9,249 nucleotides of DNA from NCBI GenBank assembly GCA_964643325.1, contig CAZXSE010000031.1:1-9249 (forward strand), read 5' to 3'. The notes under the pieces were generated by a model, which had not been told where the DNA came from, did not search any database, and saw nothing but the letters and a program-made list of their open reading frames with translations. The stretch is from Fredricksoniimonas sp964643325 (lineage in GTDB: Bacteria > Omnitrophota > Gorgyraeia > Zapsychrales > Fredricksoniimonadaceae). The first letter of the stretch is position 1. Every line of letters starts with the position of its first letter. Shown here in pieces: positions 1-5,587 of this stretch. The position numbers and the translations under genes are program-made.

Positions 1-314
1 GCAGCGCCGACAATGGCCGTCGTTACAACGATCCCGACGGTAGCCAGCAGGATGCCGGGCGCAAGGATACCGCGGATGTCCTTGAAGTCCGTGTCAAAGC
101 CGCCGGTAAAGATAATGAACACCAGGGCGATCATGCCGATCTGCTTGACGACCCATGGGTCATTGAACTGAACCCCGCCGATACTCCCGGGGCCGGCCAG
201 CATTCCGATAAAAAGAAAGAACACAAGCGCGGGCACCGCGAACTTGTCAGCAAGCTTGCTGGCCGCGACGCTCAGCAGGACCAGAACGGATGCAATAAGC
301 AGGACCACTTCCAT
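1..314 (-). CDS. CPA1/NhaP2-type cation:proton antiporter, N-terminal part
   Basis: Only the first 104 codons are in the window; the rest lies beyond base 1. The start is the ATG at 314-312. The translation begins MEVVLLIASVLVLLS and continues with a hydrophobic stretch containing FFLFIGMLAGPGSIGGV, then IGMIALVFIIFTGGFDTDF. This arrangement (first helix, a G-M-L-A-G-P loop, then a helix ending in an F-x-G-G-x-x-T/D region) is that of the N-terminal helices of NhaP2/CvrA-like K+(Na+)/H+ antiporters of the inner membrane, which exchange monovalent cations for protons. The start lies 21 bp after the mtaB stop on the same strand, so the two are probably co-transcribed. The upstream AGGTAAG lies rather far from the ATG and is a weak ribosome site. 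Cation specificity and the C-terminal regulatory domains (TrkA-C-type in NhaP2) cannot be judged from this fragment. Confidence 0.8.
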   Translation of the reverse strand, partial: MEVVLLIASVLVLLSVAASKLADKFAVPALVFFLFIGMLAGPGSIGGVQFNDPWVVKQIGMIALVFIIFTGGFDTDFKDIRGILAPGILLATVGIVVTTAIVGA

Positions 315-335
315 AAATATATCTTACCTGTTGTT

Positions 336-1622
336 TTACCGGAAAATGCCGGTACCGACCGCGTGATCTCCGTCGACGCCGGTAATGCGGACAGGAACGG
401 TCCGATTGTGCAGCGCCTTGGCGGAGATGATCTTTATTGTAACATAATTGTCCGTATGACCAATCCAATGCTGATCTTTCTTGTTCTCAAAAAGAACCTC
501 CACCGTGGAGCCGACAAGCCCTTGCAGAAAAGCCCGACGCTTCTGCCAACCCAGTTCCCTCAAGCGCCCGGCCCTGCTGCTGATGACATCCGGCTTCACA
601 TGGCGTTTGAATGAACGGCTCCTGGCCCGGGAGCGGTCGGAATAACTGAACACATGCAGATAATGGACGGGCATCTTTTCCAGAAAAGAGAGTGTCTCTT
701 CAAAATCCCTGTCAGTCTCGCCGGGAAATCCCGCGATCACATCCGCGCCGATCATGATCCCGGGAACTTTCCGGCACATGACCTTAAAGGTTGCCGCAAG
801 ATCTGTGGCTCTATAGCGCCGCCCCATGCGCGCAAGGGTCCGGTCGCACCCGCTCTGAACAGGCACATGAAGATAGCGGCAAAACTTGCGGGACGGCCCC
901 ATCAACGGAGCCAGGCGTTCTACCAAAGATGAATATTCGATCGAAGAAAGCCTGACACGCTCAAGCCCCGCAATCTTTGTGACCCCTTTGATCACATCGA
1001 CAAGATCCTTCCCTTCGTTCGCGTAAAGCCCGATGTTGACCCCGGTCAGAATGATCTCCTTGTACCCTGCGCCGGCAAGCGCTCTCGCCGCAAGCATGAT
1101 GTCCCTGAACTCCCGTGAGCGCGGCACTCCCCGGGCAAAAGGAACTTCACAATAAGCGCAGAAATGATCACATCCATCCTGGATCTTAAGGTTCGCCCGC
1201 GTCCGCCCCTCCGGCGCCAGGTCATAAGGCATAGTGAACGGCGCGGCGGTAACGAGCCCCATGACCGATCTCTTATTTTCCTGAAGATCTTCCATGATGA
1301 TATCAGCGGTATCCATCTTGCGCGCGGCGCCGATGACCCAGTGAACGTTCGCGCACGCCAGCAGTTCTTTTCTGCGAAGTTCGGCCTGACAACCAATGAG
1401 CGCCAGGCGTATGTCAGGGCTTTGGCGACGCAAACGCCTCATGAGATAACGGACCTCGTCATCCGCTTTATCCGTTACCGTGCAGGTGTTAATGACCGCG
1501 ATCTCCGCCGGAGCGCCCGGCTTCGCGATCACAAAACCTTTTCCGCGGAACACTTCTTCAAGCACTGCGGTCTCAGCCTGATTGACCCTGCATCCGATGG
1601 TAAAAAAGGAAACTTTTGTCAT
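336..1622 (-). CDS. mtaB: tRNA (t6A/ct6A37-C2)-methylthiotransferase, MtaB-like
   Basis: Radical-SAM methylthiotransferase of the MiaB/RimO family, 428 residues, normal for MtaB. MtaB adds a methylthio group to N6-threonylcarbamoyl-A37 of tRNAs decoding ANN codons. Domains in order: N-terminal UPF0004 domain with cluster cysteines C11 (FFTIGCRVNQ), C47 (INTCTVT) and C78 (IGCQAE); radical-SAM core with CxxxCxxC at C151, C155 and C158 in KIQDGCDHFCAYC, followed by PFARGVPRSRE; a later strand at about 281-293 with DVIAGFPGET; and a C-terminal TRAM-like stretch from about 367. The TxGCRVNQAE start and KIQDGC motif favour MtaB over MiaB or RimO. The ATG at 1622 fits the family start exactly. No Shine-Dalgarno site precedes it, and a TACAAT box ends 7 nt upstream, suggesting a leaderless message. 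It is divergent from the dus gene and followed by the antiporter gene. Confidence 0.92.
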   Translation of the reverse strand: MTKVSFFTIGCRVNQAETAVLEEVFRGKGFVIAKPGAPAEIAVINTCTVTDKADDEVRYLMRRLRRQSPDIRLALIGCQAELRRKELLACANVHWVIGAARKMDTADIIMEDLQENKRSVMGLVTAAPFTMPYDLAPEGRTRANLKIQDGCDHFCAYCEVPFARGVPRSREFRDIMLAARALAGAGYKEIILTGVNIGLYANEGKDLVDVIKGVTKIAGLERVRLSSIEYSSLVERLAPLMGPSRKFCRYLHVPVQSGCDRTLARMGRRYRATDLAATFKVMCRKVPGIMIGADVIAGFPGETDRDFEETLSFLEKMPVHYLHVFSYSDRSRARSRSFKRHVKPDVISSRAGRLRELGWQKRRAFLQGLVGSTVEVLFENKKDQHWIGHTDNYVTIKIISAKALHNRTVPVRITGVDGDHAVGTGIFR

Positions 1623-1644
1623 TGCGGTGATTGTATCATATAAT
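1616..1644 (+). promoter_or_regulatory. Sigma-70-type promoter of the dus gene
   Basis: TTGTCA (1616-1621), a 17-bp spacer, and a perfect TATAAT (1639-1644). The -10 ends 7 nt before the ATG at 1652, so transcription is predicted to begin at about 1651-1652, on or next to the start codon. The -35 lies inside the first codons of mtaB on the other strand. Confidence 0.75.
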
Positions 1645-1658
1645 CGTGCCCATGAAAT
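1630..1658 (-). promoter_or_regulatory. Putative promoter of mtaB, overlapping the dus promoter
   Basis: Read on the minus strand, TACAAT (1635-1630) is a 5/6 match to the sigma-70 -10 box. With 17 bp spacing the -35 would be ATTTCA (1658-1653), a poor 3/6 match. An overlapping TATGAT at 1640-1635 is an alternative -10. From TACAAT transcription would start near 1623, immediately before the mtaB ATG at 1622. The assignment rests on the -10 box and its position; the -35 is weak. Confidence 0.45.
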
Positions 1659-2614
1659 TAGGGAAATACGACCTTCATCAGCCTCTTGTGCTCGCCCCCA
1701 TGGAAGATGTGACAGACCTTTCTTTCCGCCTGGTCTGCAAGCGCCTGGGAGCCGATATCACGGTCACTGAATTCACGGCCGCGGAAGCTCTGATCCGCAA
1801 GGTTGGCAAAGCCTTGAAAAAGATCTCGATCCTTGACGAGGAGCGCCCGGTGGGTATCCAGCTCTTCGGCTCGCGCCCGGAAGCGGTCAAGGAAGCGGCA
1901 TCTATTGCCGAAAGTTTCGCCCCGGACTTCATCGACCTTAACTGCGGATGCTGGGTCAAGAACCATGTGGCCCGTACCGAAGGCGCGGGGCTCCTCAGGG
2001 ACCTGCCGCTCTTCGAGAAGATCGTCAGGGCTGCTGTTGCCGGCACCAAGCTCCCGGTCACGGTCAAGACGCGCCTGGGGTGGGACCATGATTCCATTGT
2101 CATCACTGATGTGGCAAAGATGGTCGAAGCCTGCGGGGCAAGAATGCTGACCCTTCACTGCCGCACGCGCTCACAGGCCCATCGCGGGTTCGCTGACTGG
2201 AGCTGGCTGGAGCGCATCAAGAAAACGATCACGATCCCGCTCATCGGTAACGGCGATATCATGACGCCGCAGGACGTCAAGGCCATGTTCGCCACAGGAT
2301 GCGACGGCGTGATGATCGGCCGCGGCGCCGTGGCCAACCCGTGGCTGTTCCGGCAAGCGAAGCATTATCTCGCCACCAGCGATCTCCTGGACCCTGCGCC
2401 GATCCGCGAAAGGATCGATGTCTGCATCGAACATCTCTCCCATGCCTGCGAGTTCAAGGCATGCCGCAATCCGGTCCTGGCCTTCCGCAAACATTACGTC
2501 GGATACCTCAAAGGCCTGCCCGGCATCGCAAAACTTCGGAGCGAGCTGATGCGGCTGGACACCTTTGACAGCGTTGTCGCCTGCCTGCGCGCCTATCAGA
2601 ATTCCTGCGCATAA
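1652..2614 (+). CDS. tRNA-dihydrouridine synthase (Dus family)
   Basis: FMN-dependent TIM-barrel enzyme that reduces specific uridines in tRNA to dihydrouridine using NADPH. The 320-residue length is typical. Visible: N-terminal FMN-binding LAPMEDVTDLSFR (14-26), Q70 in VGIQLFGS, the active-site segment DLNCGCWVKNHVARTEGAG (95-113) with probable catalytic C100, PVTVKTRLGW with K139, LTLHCRTR with H169, IGNGDI (198-203) and MIGRGAVANPW (221-231) for phosphate/FMN binding, and a helical C-terminal domain. The usual G-C-P is here G-C-W. An in-frame TTG at 1631 would add seven residues, but it lies upstream of the predicted transcription start and the family begins at MKLGKYDL, so I chose ATG 1652. 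No Shine-Dalgarno site is visible. It overall resembles DusB-like proteins, but the subfamily and target position are not certain. Confidence 0.9.
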   Translation: MKLGKYDLHQPLVLAPMEDVTDLSFRLVCKRLGADITVTEFTAAEALIRKVGKALKKISILDEERPVGIQLFGSRPEAVKEAASIAESFAPDFIDLNCGCWVKNHVARTEGAGLLRDLPLFEKIVRAAVAGTKLPVTVKTRLGWDHDSIVITDVAKMVEACGARMLTLHCRTRSQAHRGFADWSWLERIKKTITIPLIGNGDIMTPQDVKAMFATGCDGVMIGRGAVANPWLFRQAKHYLATSDLLDPAPIRERIDVCIEHLSHACEFKACRNPVLAFRKHYVGYLKGLPGIAKLRSELMRLDTFDSVVACLRAYQNSCA

Positions 2615-2617
2615 AAA

Positions 2618-2651
2618 AGCCCTGTACCAACCTGAAGGCTGATACAGGGCT
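2618..2651 (-). terminator. Intrinsic terminator of the cyclophilin unit (hairpin shared with the dus 3' end)
   Basis: AGCCCTGTA (2618-2626) pairs perfectly with TACAGGGCT (2643-2651) around a 16-nt loop. On the minus strand the stem is followed directly by TTTTT (bases 2617-2613), ending over the dus stop codon, so it is a proper rho-independent terminator for the minus-strand genes. On the plus strand no T-run follows, so for dus it would act only as a 3' end-protecting hairpin. Confidence 0.8.
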
Positions 2652-2675
2652 GTCTGCCCGCAAAAAACTGTTCCG

Positions 2676-3242
2676 TTATTTTACATACGCCTTAACGATC
2701 TTCTGCTGCTGAAGAGGCTTATCGCCTGGGCCGGTCTTGACGTTCTCGATCTTCTGGACAACATCATAACCCGCGACAACCTCACCAAAAATAGTGTGCT
2801 TGTTCTGCAGGAACGGCGTCGGCACAGTAGTGATGAAGAACTGACTGCCATTGGTGCCGGGGCCGCGATTGGCCATGGCCAGGATGCCGGGCTTGTTGAA
2901 ATTGACCGCTGAAGAGAACTCATCTTCAAAGTCACCGCCCCACAAACTGTCGCCGCCAGTGCCCGTACCCGTCGGGTCGCCGCCCTGGATCATGAATTGT
3001 TTGATCACACGGTGAAAAATGATCCCGTCATAATAACCCTTCGCAATAAGCCCTTTAAAATTCTCGCACGTCTTGGGCGCTACATCCTCAAAAAGCCTGA
3101 TCTCGATATTGCCCTGATTGGTCTCCAGAACGACCACTGATCCTTTTGCCGCCATACCCTGCTCCTTTTCTTGTGCCTGAACATTTCCCGTTACGGCCAG
3201 CGATACGCACAACGCCGCCATCACAGCCCCTTTGATCAACAT
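2676..3242 (-). CDS. Exported cyclophilin-type peptidyl-prolyl cis-trans isomerase
   Basis: 188 residues. An N-terminal signal peptide (MLIKGAVMAALCVSLAVTG, probable cleavage after A-Q-A near residue 24) is followed by a single compact cyclophilin domain that isomerises Xaa-Pro bonds, here presumably in periplasmic or secreted proteins. Motifs: FHRVIKQFMIQGGDPTGTGTGG with catalytic R78, F83, M84 and Q86; MANRGPGTNGSQFFIT (123-138); FLQNKHTIFGEV with H149. The position of the cyclosporin-contacting tryptophan is F144, as in many bacterial cyclophilins. The frame is open far upstream, but ATG 3242 has a strong AAAGGAGG site about 9 nt before it and gives a clean signal peptide. It lies 25 bp after the coiled-coil gene, in the same unit, and is followed by a terminator. 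Confidence 0.93.
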   Translation of the reverse strand: MLIKGAVMAALCVSLAVTGNVQAQEKEQGMAAKGSVVVLETNQGNIEIRLFEDVAPKTCENFKGLIAKGYYDGIIFHRVIKQFMIQGGDPTGTGTGGDSLWGGDFEDEFSSAVNFNKPGILAMANRGPGTNGSQFFITTVPTPFLQNKHTIFGEVVAGYDVVQKIENVKTGPGDKPLQQQKIVKAYVK

Positions 3243-3249
3243 ACGGCAA

Positions 3250-3257
3250 GCCTCCTT
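3250..3257 (-). promoter_or_regulatory. Strong Shine-Dalgarno site of the cyclophilin gene
   Basis: AAAGGAGG on the minus strand, ending about 8 nt before ATG 3242. It decides the start against the longer open frame reaching 3482. It is the most consensus-like ribosome site in the window, in contrast to the SD-less starts of mtaB, dus and nadC. Confidence 0.75.
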
Positions 3258-3267
3258 TGAATGAACA

Positions 3268-3897
3268 TCAAACCTTCTGTTGCCCCTGATCATGATCAGC
3301 ATTGAAAATATCATGCAGCGACAATGTACCCCCCGGCGCTTTCTTCTCCTGAGCGGGCGCCGGCGGCGCAAGAGGCGCGGAAACGCGCACATCAACGACC
3401 TCTTCCGGCGGAACAACGGGCGCAACAGGCTCCGGCGGACGAATATCGGACGGTGCAGGAGCCTGGCGCCCCTGCCCGGCAAATGCCACGGCCTGCAGGT
3501 CCATGTTCTCCTGCAGAATGCGGGTGATCTCGCGTTTAAGTTCCTTATTCTGCTCTTTGAGTTCGTCGATCTGCTTCTGGAAGATCTGTTTAAGGCCTTC
3601 CATTTGCTGCTGCTGTTCCTGCTCGGAATATGCGTTCTTTTGAAATTCGCCGATCAATTGATTCTTCTCTTCGAGCATCTGTTCAAGCTTCAGGATCCTC
3701 TGCTCGAATGCCTCGCGCTGCACCTTCAACTCGGTCATGCGGTCCTGGCCATCAGCCCCTTGCCCTTCTTCAGGCTCCGTACCGGCAGGCGCCGTTGAGG
3801 CAACAGGGCGCATCTTGCCGCCGCCGAATTCTTTCATGAAGACAACGGCAAACCACACCAGGCCTGTCAGAATAAATGCTATGAACAGAATGAACAT
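3268..3897 (-). CDS. Membrane-anchored coiled-coil protein, function unknown
   Basis: I do not recognise the family. From ATG 3897 the protein has 209 residues: an N-terminal transmembrane helix (about 2-21, FILFIAFILTGLVWFAVVF), a short glycine-containing linker, a long charged, glutamine-rich heptad region (about 52-136, with LKLEQMLEEKNQLIGEF and ELKEQNKELKREI) predicted to be coiled coil, a Pro/Ala/Val-rich tail (about 144-189) and a polar end with LSLHDIFNADHD. It is probably anchored in the inner membrane by the N-terminus. A TTG at 3912 would add MIKDI; the ATG has AAGGA only 4 nt upstream, so the start is open. It is the first gene of a two-gene unit with the cyclophilin, transcribed from a promoter at 3943-3971. 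The overall shape is reminiscent of envelope scaffolding or LapA/YtxH-like accessory proteins, but no function is claimed. Confidence 0.75.
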   Translation of the reverse strand: MFILFIAFILTGLVWFAVVFMKEFGGGKMRPVASTAPAGTEPEEGQGADGQDRMTELKVQREAFEQRILKLEQMLEEKNQLIGEFQKNAYSEQEQQQQMEGLKQIFQKQIDELKEQNKELKREITRILQENMDLQAVAFAGQGRQAPAPSDIRPPEPVAPVVPPEEVVDVRVSAPLAPPAPAQEKKAPGGTLSLHDIFNADHDQGQQKV

Positions 3898-3942
3898 AAT
3901 ATCCTTGATCAAAAAAGTGACTGTTCCCGCGCCGGAGGCCTT

Positions 3943-3971
3943 ACTATAACGACCCCGCCCCGCAGGGTCAA
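3943..3971 (-). promoter_or_regulatory. Promoter of the coiled-coil/cyclophilin unit
   Basis: On the minus strand: TTGACC (3971-3966), 17-bp spacer, TATAGT (3948-3943), both 5/6 consensus. Predicted start near 3936 leaves a leader of 24-39 nt, depending on the start codon. It lies within nested inverted repeats (GAGGCC 3935-3940 with GGCCTC 3977-3982; GACCC 3951-3955 with GGGTC 3965-3969) that could be an operator. Confidence 0.7.
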
Positions 3972-3987
3972 GCCCCGGCCTCTCTTT

Positions 3988-4677
3988 TTACATCAAGCCG
4001 ATCACTTCCGGCGGAAGGCTTTTCAACTGGTCCGTGCCAAGGACCTTGATCGACCAGCGCAACAGCTGGAACTTGTTGCGCAACCGCGGGTCCAGCGGAT
4101 CTGCTGTCTGGAGCTTCTTCCGGGAAAGGAAGAACGTCTTGCGCAGCGTGTTGAACACAATACGAGCCTCCCGCGGACGCGCAGCCCCCAGAGAATTAAT
4201 GTCCTCAAGCGCCGCGTAAGCCAAGTCATTGACATAGGCGTCATAATGATCCATCTTCTGGATGAGCAAAGGGACCATGGAATCAAAATAACGGAAACGG
4301 TCGAGGACGACGAGCGTGTGCATGAGCTCGATCTGCAGATGGACCGACCCTCCTGCGCGCTGCAGCTGCCGCAACAACACCCGCTCAATGATCGTTCTTT
4401 CCCTTGAAACCACCTGAGCGGCAAATTCCCTGCGAAAGATGCCGACGGCGGCCGCCTTCTTGTGCGCGGCAAGGTCGTCATCATTGATCATGGCTAACAA
4501 AAGGTCCTTGGACGAGCCGGCAAGCTTGTCAACGTATCCCTGGATCAGGGCCTTGTCGTTGAATATATCCGTTGAATTCTCCGCGGCGAACGCTGCAGCA
4601 GCGGCCCGCGACTCCACCTGCCAGCCGGCAAGGAACAAAAGCCCCAGAACACATACCGGCACGAGGCGCTTATTCAT
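3988..4677 (-). CDS. Exported all-helical protein of unknown function
   Basis: 229 residues from ATG 4677; the family is not recognised. The N-terminus MNKRLVPVCVLGLLFLAGW followed by Q-V-E-S-R-A-A-A-A-A is a signal peptide with probable cleavage in the alanine run around residue 25. The mature part is rich in helix-forming residues and ordered in successive amphipathic segments (KALIQGYVDKLAGSSKDLLL, REFAAQVVSRERTIIERVLL, LQIELMHTLVVLDRF, LIQKMDHYDAYVNDLAYAAL), compatible with a HEAT-like or other alpha-repeat fold, though no repeat unit is proven. The start overlaps the nadC stop by 8 nt (ATGAATAA), with GGAG 7 nt upstream, so translation is probably coupled to nadC. An in-frame TTG at 4680 is less likely. 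A role in NAD synthesis is unlikely given the signal peptide. Confidence 0.75.
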   Translation of the reverse strand: MNKRLVPVCVLGLLFLAGWQVESRAAAAAFAAENSTDIFNDKALIQGYVDKLAGSSKDLLLAMINDDDLAAHKKAAAVGIFRREFAAQVVSRERTIIERVLLRQLQRAGGSVHLQIELMHTLVVLDRFRYFDSMVPLLIQKMDHYDAYVNDLAYAALEDINSLGAARPREARIVFNTLRKTFFLSRKKLQTADPLDPRLRNKFQLLRWSIKVLGTDQLKSLPPEVIGLM

Positions 4678-5527
4678 CAAGGATCTCCAGCGACATATCC
4701 ACAGCTCCCCGTGAATGCGTCAACGATCCAACTGAAATGCGGTCAACGCCCGTTGCCGCGACCGCGTGCGCGTTGGCAAGCCCAATACCACCGGAGGCCT
4801 CCAGTAAAGGCCTTCTTCCTGACGGGAAAAATTCCCGCGTCATCGCGACGGCCTCTTTCAGTTCCGCGATGGACATGTTGTCCAAAAGAACGATCTCCGG
4901 ATGCGCCTCAAGGACGTCTTTTAATTCCCAAAGATGATCGACCTCGATCTCCACTTTCTTGTGCGTCTTCTGGTGAAGGCGGCGCACGGTCTGGGCCAGG
5001 CGCTCTTTCTTCTGGGAAATAACACGATGGTTGTCCTTCATCAGGACCATGGCATTGAGATTAAAACGATGGTTCACCCCGCCGCCGCACACAACAGCAA
5101 AGCGTTCAAGCGGACGCTGGCCGGGCGTGGTCTTGCGTGTATCAAGGATCTGGACATTATAAGGCTCGACGGCATCGCAGAACTTGCGCGTCAGGGTCGC
5201 GATGGCGGAAAGATAGCTGAGAAAGTTCAGGGCCACGCGTTCTCCGGTCAGGATCGCCCGCGTCCGTCCTTCCAGCCGCAACAGGACATCCCCTTTGCGC
5301 ACACGGCCGCCATCTTTGTGCTCGACCCTGACCCGCATCCTGGGATCAAGCTGGCAAAAGACCTCGCTGGCAATGGCAACGCCGCAGACAACGGCGTCCT
5401 CTTTGGAGAAAATGTCCGCACGGCTGCGGTGCAACGACGGGACCAGAAGGTTCGTTGTAATATCCCCGCCGCCGACGTCTTCTTTCAGGGCGCAGCGGAC
5501 GATCTTGCGGATGTCGTCTTTTTTCAT
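4670..5527 (-). CDS. nadC: Nicotinate-nucleotide pyrophosphorylase (carboxylating), quinolinate phosphoribosyltransferase
   Basis: 285 residues, the standard NadC length. It converts quinolinate and PRPP to nicotinate mononucleotide, CO2 and PPi in de novo NAD synthesis, in the cytoplasm. Visible: N-terminal KEDVGGGDITT (15-25); the substrate-binding strand ILDTRKTTPGQRPLERFAV with R131 and K132; CGGGVNHRFNL with H153 and R154; LMKDNH (162-167) with K164; EIEVDHLWEL with E193; IVLLDNMS with D216; EASGGI (243-248) and ISVGSLTHS for phosphate binding. All expected active-site groups are present. nadA and nadB are not in the window. The gene has its own strong promoter, whose -10 ends 8 nt before the ATG, and no Shine-Dalgarno site. 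It is followed by an overlapping gene for an exported unknown. Confidence 0.95.
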   Translation of the reverse strand: MKKDDIRKIVRCALKEDVGGGDITTNLLVPSLHRSRADIFSKEDAVVCGVAIASEVFCQLDPRMRVRVEHKDGGRVRKGDVLLRLEGRTRAILTGERVALNFLSYLSAIATLTRKFCDAVEPYNVQILDTRKTTPGQRPLERFAVVCGGGVNHRFNLNAMVLMKDNHRVISQKKERLAQTVRRLHQKTHKKVEIEVDHLWELKDVLEAHPEIVLLDNMSIAELKEAVAMTREFFPSGRRPLLEASGGIGLANAHAVAATGVDRISVGSLTHSRGAVDMSLEILDE

Positions 5528-5535
5528 AGGATGGG

Positions 5536-5564
5536 ATTATAGTATCCGACTGGACCGGTTTCAA
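5536..5564 (-). promoter_or_regulatory. Sigma-70-type promoter of nadC
   Basis: On the minus strand: TTGAAA (5564-5559), 17-bp spacer, perfect TATAAT (5541-5536). Only 8 nt separate the -10 from the nadC ATG at 5527, so the message would be leaderless or have a leader of 1-3 nt. Confidence 0.78.
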
Positions 5565-5587
5565 CCTTTTTAATCGGCCTCCGGCGG

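Noticed and set aside
337..354. TACCGG/CCGGTA hairpin at the end of mtaB as a terminator
   Set aside because: Only six pairs with a six-base loop, and followed by AAAA rather than T on the minus strand; the antiporter gene starts just downstream, so termination here is unlikely.
1164..1643. Open frames on the plus strand within mtaB, and similar antisense frames elsewhere (e.g. 1658-2158 minus, 4934-5542 plus, 7262-7957 plus)
   Set aside because: They are shadows of clearly recognisable genes on the other strand, with no family features or ribosome sites of their own.
2676..3482. Longer 268-residue start for the cyclophilin
   Set aside because: The extra 80 residues are Arg-rich, overlap the coiled-coil gene in another frame and lack protein-like composition; ATG 3242 has a strong AAAGGAGG and yields a signal peptide.
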